Shown here piece by piece: positions 11,286 through 22,079 of a stretch of 64,000 bases of DNA. How positions within the stretch are numbered: the stretch's first letter is position 1; every line of letters starts with the position of its first letter. The notes beneath the pieces are model-generated. The model made no database searches and had not been told where the DNA came from. It saw nothing but the letters and a program-made list of their open reading frames with translations. This DNA is from Wyeomyia smithii (lineage: Eukaryota > Arthropoda > Insecta > Diptera > Culicidae), in contig NC_073696.1 of the NCBI RefSeq assembly GCF_029784165.1, positions 191,998,498 to 192,062,497 on the forward strand. The letters are read 5' to 3'. The position numbers and the translations under genes were made by a program.

Positions 11286-12048
11286 TTTTTTGCTATTTTT
11301 CATGGAATGCCGTAGTAGTAGTGTTCTCAAAGAACTGAAGAAAAAAAAACGGCACTGTCAAAAAGTGGACCGCGGTCTTTTTTCAAAAAAGTTGATGGAA
11401 AAACTAGTGAAATATTCTGGTGACATCAACAATATGTGGAAGTACATGAAGAAATCGAAAGATAACGATATAAACAAAAAAACACGTTTTGAGCTTGAGC
11501 ATGAGCTGTACACCGCACATTTCGTAGTTGCTCCTTTGTGATCGATCTGAGCTAGTGAAGTTGCACAAAGAACCACCTAAATGGCAACTTGGGATCAGTT
11601 TGCCATCTTCAGTGTACAACAATTCAGTAGCTACCGCTTTGCATAGATCTATAACGGCACCGGTCACGTCCTTACGATCGTTAGGGTAAGAAAGGATGTT
11701 GTAAGGAAGGAAGTATAACAGCCGTTGTTGTCGGACACAGAGTTTACCTCTGCATTTCCACGCCTGTGACGGAAAGGAAAGGTTGTATCACCAAAAACAC
11801 GTTTTGCTCAGGAAATCATATCTCTTAACTGATATGTGTAAGTCGGCAAACTGTATATAGCTAAACAACCCAATTGATTAGGATAAGTATAGAGCCATTC
11901 ACCAAAAACTTCTAAATTTCTGTTTAAATTAAATGTTGGAAAAATTCTTTTGTAAAAATAGGGATAGTGAATATTTACTCGAAGTGTGTTTTTTCCACGA
12001 GACTGATGTGGCTGTCAAACTTCTTCCATTTTTCATCTACCACTCAAT
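11286..12048. other. Nothing recognised
   Basis: A few short open frames on both strands (for example 11,290-11,541 +) overlap antisense to one another and show no domain. No repeat boundary was identified. Confidence 0.3.
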
Positions 12049-12230
12049 GGCCCTTATTACAGAAGACGTGACGAGGAGTGTTACTCGTCTGACCAATTTC
12101 GGTATTGCAGATAGCGAATCGGCTGAATTTTGGACGAGTAGCTCGTCTGTCACTCAGCTGTCACCAGCCAAGTTTCACTCGCGTTCACTAATACAACATT
12201 TTGTTCGCCTCAGTATCTGCAATAGGGGCC
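12049..12230. mobile_element. 182-bp MITE with GGCCC termini
   Basis: The left end is GGCCCTTATTACAGA and the right end is the complement of GGCCCCTATTGCAGA. The element is flanked by AAT on both sides (CTCAAT before, CCAATAAT after), consistent with a 3-bp target duplication. The interior is about 150 bp without coding capacity. Confidence 0.6.
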
Positions 12231-12960
12231 AATAATTCTGGTACCAGTGATTCTGCTACCCACTTTTTGTGTGGTTTGTCTTGAAATAACTGAAATAGAG
12301 TAAACGTCCCGTAATTACCATTGACTGATTTCCAAATAAATATGTTGATGCAAAAAAAAAACAAGACATAGCGTTTGTGTTCCGTACAATGTGCACGTTC
12401 AATGAATAATGAATAATTTATTCGATACTCGGCATAGGTTCGTTGCGATATATTGCAAAACGAAATACATGTATTTTTTATAAGAGGGGATGTTTTGTAA
12501 TGAATTAATTATTTGGTTATAAAATTTTGACAATATCGTGTGAGCGTCTTAGTAGAATGAAAAAAAAAAATCATTCTCTCGATATTTTATTTTCTCACGG
12601 CTTACAAAAACCAGGCTAGTTCTTCAAAGTTTCATTCAGAATTTATATAATGTGTTGTGGCAGAACACAAAAAAAGGACATAATATATTAATAAACTGTA
12701 TTTGCTATTGCAGTTAAATGAATTCAACTGAAGGAAAAATTGTAAACCTACTTGTCAAGCGAATAGATTAATTGAAATATAACTTAAACCTCAATTTACA
12801 CCTAACTTATTGACTATAAAGTGAGCTAATCGTTGTTATTGAAGATTGCAAGCATTTTTGTTAATTTTTCTTCGAGCTATTGACAGAATCTACACACTTT
12901 TATTTCACTTCACCTTTTAATTCTATCACTTTTCATTTCACTTATCACTTGCAAATACGC
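12231..12960. other. AT-rich, nothing recognised
   Basis: No gene or repeat structure was identified. Confidence 0.3.
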
Positions 12961-12990
12961 ATTCCAGCGCTGACTCAGCGCCTTCTTCAG
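12961..12990 (-). other. Hammerhead-like remnant with strong central stem
   Basis: On the minus strand CTGAAGAAGGCGCTGA is followed by GTCAGCGCTGGAATGCG. The GGCGCTGA and TCAGCGC arms pair well. The flanks resemble degraded CUGAUGA and GAAA boxes (CUGAAGA and GAAU). The layout matches the 7,105-7,137 motif, suggesting another Penelope-type terminus. The core bases are changed, so no activity is claimed. Confidence 0.25.
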
Positions 12991-14606
12991 TGCTTAGATG
13001 AACTGCAGAGGAAATGAAGAACCCTTTAAATTTTTATAGCTAAGTAAGTAAATGTATGGGACAATTTTTGAGTCAGAGAACATAAACAAATTGAGTTAGA
13101 AGATCGTAGAATTTTAGATAGACATTTAAAAAACCATGATCTGGCAGCACAGTACCGAACGGCTGCAACGTACTTTTTACTCGTTTGATTGCTTAGCGAT
13201 TTTCGAATGATTTTTGTGTTAATTGTTTGTGAAAATTGTGTAGGCTTTTACAGCTCAGGGCGTCGCGTGTGAAATGTATGAAATTCATTCAAAACAAGCT
13301 GGCCTACAAGTGAAAATTTGATTGAAAGATGTGTATGTTTTTCGGCTTCGGTTGTTTTTGCTCGTTTTTCTCGCTGCTTAGTGACGGTTCGTACGAGAAC
13401 AAGAGTGAGCATGTGGTAGTGAGGTGCTCTGGTAGAGAAGAAATCGTTTCATACCAGAGAAAAGGCGTTCAATTCAACATCCGAAGACCAGAAGCTAAGT
13501 ATTACTTATTCCATTAAAATTTTTGTCCGTCTCACTTGTTTATCTCAGGTCCATCGATCAATGGAGTTTTGAGTGATTGTGTTCTAATTGCTCACTCGGG
13601 CTGACAGTTGTTATATAGTTCCACTATGAAAGTGTTCCAATTGGACAAAATCTTGTTTGAAAACGTTTCGCTATAAACTGAAATTTTTTTTGTCAGAACG
13701 AATTTATTAACCGTTTCGAAAGTAACGGAATGCTTTATGCGCTGAATGCTGACTCGATGTATAAGATAAGTGCATTGTGTTTATATTTACAAAAACATTT
13801 ATTTAATAATTTCGCTCAGTGGTTGAGTGATTCTTTTTCGAAACTTTCGTCATTTCGTCAAAATGAAATGAAGACTTTTCTGTTCATAATGGAATGCTTA
13901 TACATGAATAATACATGAAAAGAATCCGGTTACTGCTATATTTCAGTTAACATTATGTTTACATCCTCAGGTTTTGGAACAAAGATGACGGAAACAGTGC
14001 GATGGATATTCCGATGCTATAAAAACTGGATAAATTTTTCATGTACTGCCATACAAACATCATTTTTTAATATTATTATATACGGGTCGATTTCTTTGAT
14101 ACGGAAGTAACATCAAATAAATCGAAAGTCTGAAAACAATATCAGAATCCCAATGGCTCTGATATTGCTGTCGGGCGGGGCTTACCGACGGGAAAAAGAT
14201 TTCGGAATGCACTGCAAGTACTCAGTCATTCTGTCATGGATCTTTGGAAAATCGGTAGAGCTAGCACCTTCTTGATCCCGAAACAAAGAATGTTGCAGAA
14301 ATGAAATTCTACTGCAGCTGTCTTCGTTTCACATTATCACTGCCAGACAGTGGGAGAGAGATAGGTTCCACACACACACACACACACATTTGAAAAGCCA
14401 TGAGAAGTAATTACCTTGATCTCTATTGGAGAGTAGCTGGGTTTTGTTTGAAAATTTCTAAACTTTCGGCGACATCTTATTTCCAGGGGGATGTTACGGA
14501 CCGAACTAGACTAATGTTGTCGGTAGTCATAGGGTGATTTTCATGAAAAATATGTTCGGCTGTTTTGGATCTGAAATGGTGAGTTATTCCCTTTTCTGAG
14601 TCTTTT
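12991..14606. other. Non-coding stretch with a (CA)n run
   Basis: A (CA)n microsatellite lies at about 14,369-14,388. Short open frames at 13,329-13,517 and 13,730-13,918 have no recognisable motif and no splice context I could support. Confidence 0.3.
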
Positions 14607-15515
14607 GACGTAGAACTACGTCTCCCAGGAAGTTCGGCTACATAGGGATGTAAAATAAAAATCTAAAACCGGAAAAAGTGAAAAATATGTCCAGTATGGC
14701 TAATAAATCGGGAAGTTTTCGATGTATTTCCTTCGTTCTTGCAGCAATAGATTGGAAAATCTTCTAAGATTCTTCCCAAATACAGAAACTTGTAATTCTG
14801 TTATCCAAACTATTGTACTATTGAAAATTGTCAAGCCTTGTCAAAACGAAAAATTCGACCTCTGATTGGTCGTTATATGATTGCTTCCCAAGCAGGGTTG
14901 ACAGAATCATAGACCTAGAAACCTATAGGGTATTTGGCCTATATAAGAGCCTGTTTCAGCCGAAACCGCTCATGATAGTTCAAGACAGCGACAACACCAG
15001 TCCTTTCTCGGCTACAGCAGCAGTAAGCGGATACCAATAGCAGAGGATAGCGGCCATAGCTGTAACATGGCAACGGATAGCGCCTCAGTTGCAGCTGGTA
15101 TCAGCATTGATAGTAGCAGGGCCAGCTGATGCAGTGGGGTACTTCCTCTAGTGAAACGCTGCCTCTGTGCGATAGCGGGCACTAGTAAATGCATCAAATG
15201 AAAAATTGCCTCATTTTGACAACACACCAACGCGTTGCATCGTTCTGGAAAGCTAGCGTTCAAAATATATGAGCCGTCTAGTTTTGAGTGTTAAAACAGC
15301 TTTTCACTGTGTTATTCTATCACAAGGAATACCTTTATCGCACTGTCAGTCGTACGTACTGAACCCGATCAGCTTTTATTATCTGCATAAAAATTAAGTT
15401 TTCGCATAATCTAACCTTAAACATTATCAAGTCCCAATTATGATAAGAAACTATATTATTTAAAAAGGTCAATCCTTGTCGCAAAATTCGATTGATCTGA
15501 TTGGTCGTTAATATG
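14607..15515 (-). mobile_element. HINE/Helentron-like non-autonomous element, copy A (5'-truncated)
   Basis: Follows TTTT and starts (as its 3' end, minus orientation) with the perfect terminal hairpin GACGTAGAACTACGTC at 14,607-14,622, then CTCCCAGGAAGTTCGGCTAC shared with the copies at 19.9, 20.5 and 25.9 kb. It carries the conserved plus-strand module of inverted CCAAT (CTGATTGG, about 14,861), TATATAAGAG (about 14,940) and GTTTCAG, followed by one GCGGCCATAGCTG unit near 15,048. Homology to copy B continues through ATCACAAGGAAT (about 15,317) to the CTGATTGGTCG near 15,500 and then stops, so the other terminus is missing. Confidence 0.6.
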
Positions 15516-15773
15516 ATATGATAGACTTTGAAATTTGAAATGTGCTTAGAGATGGTAAAATTGCTCAAAGTATCGATTCTCGATTCGATATTAGTATCGA
15601 GAAAAAAGACTGATACATTGATAGTATTACTTTCACAGCATCGACTTTCTCATACATCGGATCGTTCGAATGTTTTTTTTCAAGAGCAATGTTTCGAATA
15701 ACGCGGATTTTGCACTAGGTACTTCCTTCATCGTCGTTTACACGGCTTCACTTGCCCTGCTAATGACACTATT

Positions 15774-16060
15774 GACAAATTACATAGGGCAGGTGTTTAT
15801 AAAGTTGCATGTCCACATTGTGTTAAGGTTTACATTGGACAAACCAAAAGGAATTTAGACATCCAGTTTAAGGAACATAATTTATAACTCAGTTAGATGC
15901 GTTTTCGTTACACCACCACAGGACATATAACTCGGCCTTGCCAAGTAGCTATTTTATATCGCTTGAACACTTTCCGCGCGTCATGTATCTGAAAAACATG
16001 TGGGATTCTATAGAAATAAATCCGAATAAAATCCTGCCGAGTAATCGTTGAACAATATTT
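15774..16060 (+). pseudogene. Penelope-like element GIY-YIG endonuclease relic
   Basis: From 15,774 one frame reads DKLHRAGVYKVACPHC and then VKVYIGQTKRNLDIQFKEHN. GVY, then VYIG with QTKR, is the GIY-YIG nuclease signature in the form found at the C-terminus of Penelope-like retroelements, preceded by the short Cys-containing spacer typical of them (two Cys lie between GVY and YIG). The open frame ends after about 38 codons. Further degraded sequence to about 16,060 retains fragments such as YTTTGHITRPCQVAILYRLN. No upstream reverse transcriptase was recognised, so this is a truncated, inactive fragment. The GIY-YIG call is firm; the Penelope assignment rests on the spacer and the surrounding motifs. 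Confidence 0.7.
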
Positions 16061-19000
16061 TTCCATTTGAATTGCTTTGGGAATTTTTCCACCATCATTA
16101 ACGTCACCGATGATAAAAAGTTAGGATTTATTTCTCGTACGTTTCTGTAAACCTCCCTTGAAACGATTTTTCTGCTCTCCAGTGCATTGAAAAGGTGAAT
16201 ACATTACGGCTTTAGATAGAATGCTTATATCTGTTTGAATTTAAATTCCCAAACATTCACTAACTTTGATTTCAAGATGGGACAAAACACGATGTTTCAT
16301 TAAATTATTTTTGATCTAGCAGGACAATAAATAATATTAGATTTGTGTTTACCCCCACAATTTACACATTTTAGAACTACTAGCGGTCTTTTTCACGGGA
16401 CAAATGTCCTTTTAACGATAAGTAATTAACATGATGCGTTCCTGTTCAATTAGTTTAGGTGTGTCAAAGTGATAACAACATTGCCTATGTAATTTTACCA
16501 TTTTTGAAGTAATTTATAACCGAGTTTCTTTGAATTGAATTTCTAAAGCATAAACTTAAGAATGTGGCTTGATTATTATCCGAGCAACATCAGAATACTT
16601 GAATATCGTATACGTTCAAAGTAGCTGTCTTTCTTTTATTAGAGTAGTCCGGGTCGCAAATTATGGATGTTTATTGTGAAGGCTGCCAGAGCAGAGGAAA
16701 ACAGAAATTTAATGACACTGTTTTACCGAAGCTTTCCAGCTCGAGTTTTTCTGCTCGATTGAAATTATTTCTTCAACCGAAAACTTCGTCTGCGTCGTAT
16801 TGTCAAGAATGTAGAGACAGTACACTTTGTTTTATAGGTTATCTGATTGATCAGAAAATTCTCAGACATATCGAAACAAGGTCACAAACTCCTTTTTGTA
16901 GTTGAAGTCTGTATATTCTACATTGCTCTTCTGTCTTTTTGATTTCCTTGTCGAGGAATGGTTATAATTACTCCTGTGTATTTCAGTTCAATCTGAAATG
17001 GATTTTGCTGTGGATAGCGTTTGCTATCTTTTTCTTGCTCCAAGTGCTGCAGAATTGGTTGGCAAGTAAATCGAAATCAGATGTATTATAAAAACTTTTA
17101 ACATGTCACATGTGGCTTCCAATACCATGCCATACCAATCAAACATTTCCATCCCCTAAACAAAACACACAAAACACTAACCTTGAAAATTTCTAACTCC
17201 TCTACTCACTGTGCCCAGTTAAATGATTCGTTTACTAAACTCCGCAGCACTAAATCGTAACACAAAACTGAACTTTGTGTAGTGCATCTTGAAACGAGTT
17301 GGCTATGAGCAACCTTGAACCTTCATTCCGTCACTTAACCCTTGTCGCTGCTGCGCGAAATGGGCATGGTGAAGCTACGCAAATGTGCCCTATCAAATTA
17401 TTACGCAACACATCCCTACTTAGCAAAACGGCGAGGCTGTGGTCGCTGCTAGCATGCCGGTAAAGGTATGGCTCAACACACTCAGTCTGAAGGGCTTTTC
17501 GTCCGCTACACCATGCAGCGCCCAACCGAGCCAGTCAGATCAAAGTAAAAGCAGTCCTACAAGCATACATAGTCTGCATAGTCTCAGACAGACATGTAGA
17601 TTATGAAAATGGTAGGTGAACCGAGGACGCTCTCGTTCCCAATAACAAAACAGATTCCTTACACTATTTTTTCTGTTTATTTCCGTTTCTCTGTGCTCTT
17701 TGTGTATGCATCCATCATAAAGTTAAGAAAAATGTTCTTCTTTGAATGTGCAGTCCGATTTCAAGATGCGTTTTCGTCATGAAAGAAAAAAAAATTATTA
17801 ATTGGAAGAAATGTAAACATTCAACCAGGACATACAACGATAATAATGCAGTTCAACTGCAGCGACGCGGTAAACCTACATCTCATTAACATAATGACGA
17901 AATTGCTCAACAAGCTGCTCCGAACCTGATACACCATATTATTATGCAGCGGCTAAGTCATGAGCACAAGTGATCTTGAAACCGAAGCCCCTCTATCAGG
18001 ACCTTGGATGCCACGAGCATACCAGTAACAAAAGTCGTGGTGGTAGTAATCGTAGTAGTAAAGATCTGAACGCTCGGAACTCGCAATATACAAATAAGTA
18101 ATTTATCGCTGAACGGAGCTTTCCGTCTACGATCCTTATTAAATCGCATCTCCTGAAACGAATCCCACGAGGTACCTACGTATAGGACTGCAAAGATTCC
18201 GATACGATCGATTTACTATGCGACCAAGTATGGAGCGACTTGTGATCATCGTTGGCGGTTACAGTAATCTTTTTCGAACAATGAGAAACTAGTTAGTGAT
18301 CTAGAGTAGAGCTTGCTCCCTGAAGGTTGCGGTACCATTGCATAAGGTGTGCCCTCGGGTGAGCAAACGGTGAGTCCTCGTTTTGAAACCTATTTCTCAC
18401 GTATGGCACTAGGTGAACTTTCTGAAGAGCATGAAAGGTACGAGGTTGTATTATTTTATAATTAAATCCAATTCGTATAGTAGTTTTTCTTTTGTATTTT
18501 TTTTTTTGTTTCAATTAGTTTGATGAATGACGAAATTGAGAGTGTTATAATAAAAATTGTAACAAATACAAAGAAACGCAATGCTTAAATCCCAAACTCC
18601 GATTTCGGAACTTGACCTTCTGTTTATTAAACATGACAGCCAACCGGTGGTGAATTGAACTACATATTTCGGAGCTGATGCCAGAATCCTACTGATTCTA
18701 ATAGTCTCATCCAGTCGAGATTCCAACATACAATTACTGGAATATTAGACCAGCGACCCTGATAGGACGGACCTTATAACATAAAGTAAAGGTTTACTGT
18801 AACTGCTCCGTGGAATTTCACTAAATTTCCGGCAACAAGAAAGGCGGAAAACCAACTCTACGAATGCTCTTTGTTAATCCTGAGTTTGTGAAATCAACTT
18901 AGACATACAAATACAAATCAATCATTCCAACCTTTCATCTGGATTGGTTATCACGAGGACAACCATAAATCTTAATCGACTGGTCAGCTATAAAAATATC

Positions 19001-19933
19001 AGATGTACCAGGTCCCCGTTGACATTTCGGTATCGTAATTTAATTAGTCGGTATAGGCGGCCACTAAGGTGCCAGACCGTCAGTATCCCTCAGCAAACCG
19101 GAATCTCTGGTCGAAGCAGTTGGCAGCGCTGACCTTGAAAAGGAATGCAGGAATCATTGCGATTTATTCCTCTTTACGCGCATCCACGCCACTTGGAAGG
19201 GCGGCATTCCACACGACTGGAGTGCAAAAAAGTCTGAATCTTATTTGCAGGCCAAACTGAATCTCATTATCCATGACAGCGGCGCTGCACGAGCATAAAA
19301 CTGAGAAGTGGAACTTGATTAATTTGATACTAAACGCCGGCTTGAGGCGAGTTTTTTCAGCCTTCTCGCGTCTTGATCTTTTCTTATGCTACAATAATGT
19401 TTTTAAGTCGCGAAACGGCCAGTACAAGTACCTGTCCTTTGGATTGGTTTATTACTTTTCGGTGATCTTCACCTTCCGTAGATGTCGGCCGTTGTGGCTG
19501 CAATGTAGCAGACGGCCGACGACGACACCAGGAGTTATTGCGTGTTTACATCTGACGGAGACAGGTCATCTGACCGAGATCGATCGAGGCCACATGCCCA
19601 CTCTAACCAGTTGTGTCGTGTTGTGTCGTCTGGGGTTCGATGGCTGGCTGGCTGTGGGTTTGATGGAGGCCGCATGATAGTAAGCAAGGAAGTTGGGCTG
19701 AAGTGAAAAGTTCCTCGATAAATCGATTTGATAGAAGCCGAAATCGATTATAATAAATCGTATAAACGTAGATTCGATGTAGAAATATATACCCACAGTT
19801 GTGTGCTTACAGTTTTACACAGTTTTGTGATTCTTTTGAAACTTTCCCTTTTTTGAATGCTTTCAGCTCAGGAGAACAAATCTATGCCAAATAACCTATT
19901 ACTATTTCTAATTAGAATGGAACTTGGAATTTT
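16061..19933. other. Long stretch without recognised genes
   Basis: About 3.9 kb. Short open frames (for example 16,663-16,905 + and 17,331-17,525 -) have no recognisable domain. The 19,480-19,680 part is GC-richer than its surroundings but shows no supported coding model. No RNA gene was recognised by eye. Confidence 0.3.
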
Positions 19934-20393
19934 GACGTAAAACTACGTTTCTCAGGAAGTTCAGCTACATAAAGGTATAAAATGAATATCTTAAAATGAA
20001 AAATAAATCCAATTTCAAATACCCTAAGACGGTTAGTTTTCAATGGATTTCCTTCGTTTTTGCAGCAATCGATTGAAAAATCATCTTCGCATCCGTCCAA
20101 TTGCAGAAGATTGTAATTTGATTATTCAATATTGTATATTGTACTATTGAAAATATTGTTCTATTGAAAATTGTCAAGCCTTGTTGAAACGCAGATTCCG
20201 ACCTCTGATTGGTCGCTTGTTTCTTACTTTCTCTGGCACGGTTGACAGAATTATATATTTAGTAAAACGGAAATGCTCTCTTTGGGCTATATAAATCCTG
20301 CTTCTGCTCAAACCAATCCGTTGACTAGTGGATGGCCACTAGAACGATTTCAACTAAGCAGTAGCGGCAGCGGGTATCAGTAGCGGCCCAAGT
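19934..20393 (-). mobile_element. HINE/Helentron-like element, copy A' (partial)
   Basis: Follows TTTT and begins with GACGTAAAACTACGTT (19,934-19,949), a slightly decayed form of the family's terminal hairpin, then CTCAGGAAGTTCAGCTACAT. It keeps the inverted CCAAT (about 20,205) and a TATA box (CTATATAAATCC, about 20,317), but stops near 20,393 where an unrelated dispersed repeat begins. Confidence 0.55.
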
Positions 20394-20500
20394 AACACAC
20401 AAAACATGTTAGAAAAAAAGTTACATTAAAAGTAGTTATATAAGTGTACTACAAGCGCAATTGAAAACTTGTGTTGTTATATTGTGTTTGAAGTTGTTTT
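20394..20500 (-). repeat. Left part of a dispersed repeat interrupted by copy B
   Basis: Matches the reverse complement of about 48,620-48,728 (CCAAGTAACACACAAAACAT, then GCGCAATTGAAAACTTGTGT). It ends in GTTGTTTT, exactly where copy B of the HINE-like family starts. The remainder of the same repeat resumes at 21,496. Confidence 0.65.
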
Positions 20501-21489
20501 GAAGTAGAATACTTCTCTCAGGAAGCTCGGCTACATAGGGATGTGAAATTAAAATCTAAAATCGAAAAAAGTGAAAAATATGTCCAATTTCAAATGCTAA
20601 TAAATCGGTTAGTATTCGATGGATTTCCTTCGTTCTTGCAGCAATAGATTGGAAAATCTTCTAAGATTCTTCGAATGAAGATAATTGTAATTTTATTTTT
20701 CAAACTATTGTAATATTGAAAATAGTCAAGCCTTGTCAAAACGAAAAATTCGACCTCTGATTGATCGTTATATGATTGCTTCCCAAGCACGGTCGACAGA
20801 ATCATATACCTTGCAATTTAAAATATGCTATTTGGCCTATATAAGAGCCTGTTTCAGCTGAAGCCGCTTATAATAGTTCTAGACAGCGACACCAGCAGTC
20901 CTCCCTCAGCAGCAGCAGTAGCATTGCGATGGATACCAGCGATAGCTGATAGCGGCCACAGCTGTGGCATAGCAATGGATAGCGCACTAGTTGCAGCGGA
21001 TCTCAGCATGGATAGCAGCTGGGCCAGCTCATGCAGGAACAGCGGATACCAATGGCAGCGTATAGCGGCCACAACTGTGGCATGGCTACGGATAGCGTAG
21101 CAGTTGCAGCGGGTATCAGCTCTTCACTGTTTATTTTATCACAAGGAATTCTTTATTCGCACTGTCAGTAATAACGCCCAGATTGAATTGAACAACAAAT
21201 TGTCCTTCAGTCATGAGCACGACATCCGCAATATTTTCATTATCTGCATAAAAACTAATTTTTCGCATAACCAAAATTTAAAAATTGTCAAGCCCCAACC
21301 ATGACAAGCAACTTACTATATTATTAAAAGTGGTCAATCCTTGTTGAAGCGCGCAATTCGATTGATCTGATTAGTCAACGTTCACTTACTAGAAAAAATG
21401 ACTGACTCGCAAGAAACCGGGTTACCTTTCTTGTAAAAGTATTCTACTTCAACCTTGCGGTCGTGGCTTTGCACACAACCCTCCTGTGA
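20501..21489 (-). mobile_element. HINE/Helentron-like element, copy B (complete, 989 bp)
   Basis: The 3' end (minus orientation) is the hairpin GAAGTAGAATACTTC at 20,501-20,515. An inverted copy of that end (AAGTATTCTACTTC) lies subterminally at 21,437-21,450, and the true 5' end is TCACAGGAGGG, read at 21,489 back. T-runs flank both sides (four T before, six after). The homologous locus at 48.6 kb lacks the element and has one T-run, giving a paired empty site. The interior has a conserved CCAAT/TATATAAGAG/TTTCAG module (20,757-20,862) and two tandem units holding GCGGCCACAGCTGTGGCAT-type palindromes. Asymmetric terminal inverted repeats, a terminal hairpin, an internal tandem core and T-T insertion are features of Helentron-related HINE/DINE elements. 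There is no Rep/helicase, so it is non-autonomous. Confidence 0.65.
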
Positions 21490-21495
21490 TTTTTT

Positions 21496-21870
21496 CATCA
21501 GTAATACAACCGCATTCCGAAAACAAGCTTGTTTTTTTTTGGTTTTGGAAATGTTTTTAATAAGGTGAGTTCAACAATAACAATATCATCACTATGTCTT
21601 CTCGTAAGGATTTACACCATCTAAGAACAACACTACGCACCTGTAAATTGCTTTTCCTTGTGGCAAAGGTCGCAGTATTGAGTAGCCAACGTATAATTAC
21701 ATGATCAAAATAATATTTAAATTATTTGAACGATTTATATATTTATTCGAAGCGGGTCAAAATGCGCCATCAGAAGATAAACAAAACGCTTGCAGTGCAA
21801 CCAATATCACTCCAATTTTTGTTATCGTATATTTAACAACGCATTCTAGTTTTGTTAAATTTAATGTCCA
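21496..21870 (-). repeat. Right part of the interrupted dispersed repeat
   Basis: From CATCAGTAATACAACCGCAT onward it matches the reverse complement of about 48,290-48,612, with shared phrases GAGTTCAACAATAACAATAT and TTTAAATTATTTGAACGATT. Together with 20,394-20,500 it forms one older repeat copy split by copy B. The 195-nt open frame at 21,701-21,895 is only this repeat; its counterpart at 48,221-48,436 encodes a similar peptide by common descent. Confidence 0.65.
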
Positions 21871-22079
21871 GTTAACGTTGCAGCGTCACCGGTAGGCGGA
21901 TCGTTGAGATTCTATGCCAAATCCAAAATACGTCTTCACAAAGCTCGGTCTTGGGCTGCTCCTCTCCAACAACAATAACAATATCGCACGCTAGCCCGGG
22001 GGGCTAATGCGGTCTCGATCAACTAGATTAGTTGAGAAAATTCGTTATCGATATTGTTATTGTTATTGATATTGCGCCA

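Noticed and set aside
14940..14970. Histone or snRNA gene promoter for the CCAAT/TATATAAGAG modules
   Set aside because: No histone-like frame or snRNA sequence follows in any copy, and the module is confined to a dispersed mobile family.
21701..21895. Conserved small protein shared with 48,221-48,436
   Set aside because: The similarity is explained by a dispersed repeat whose nucleotide match extends well beyond the frame on both sides.
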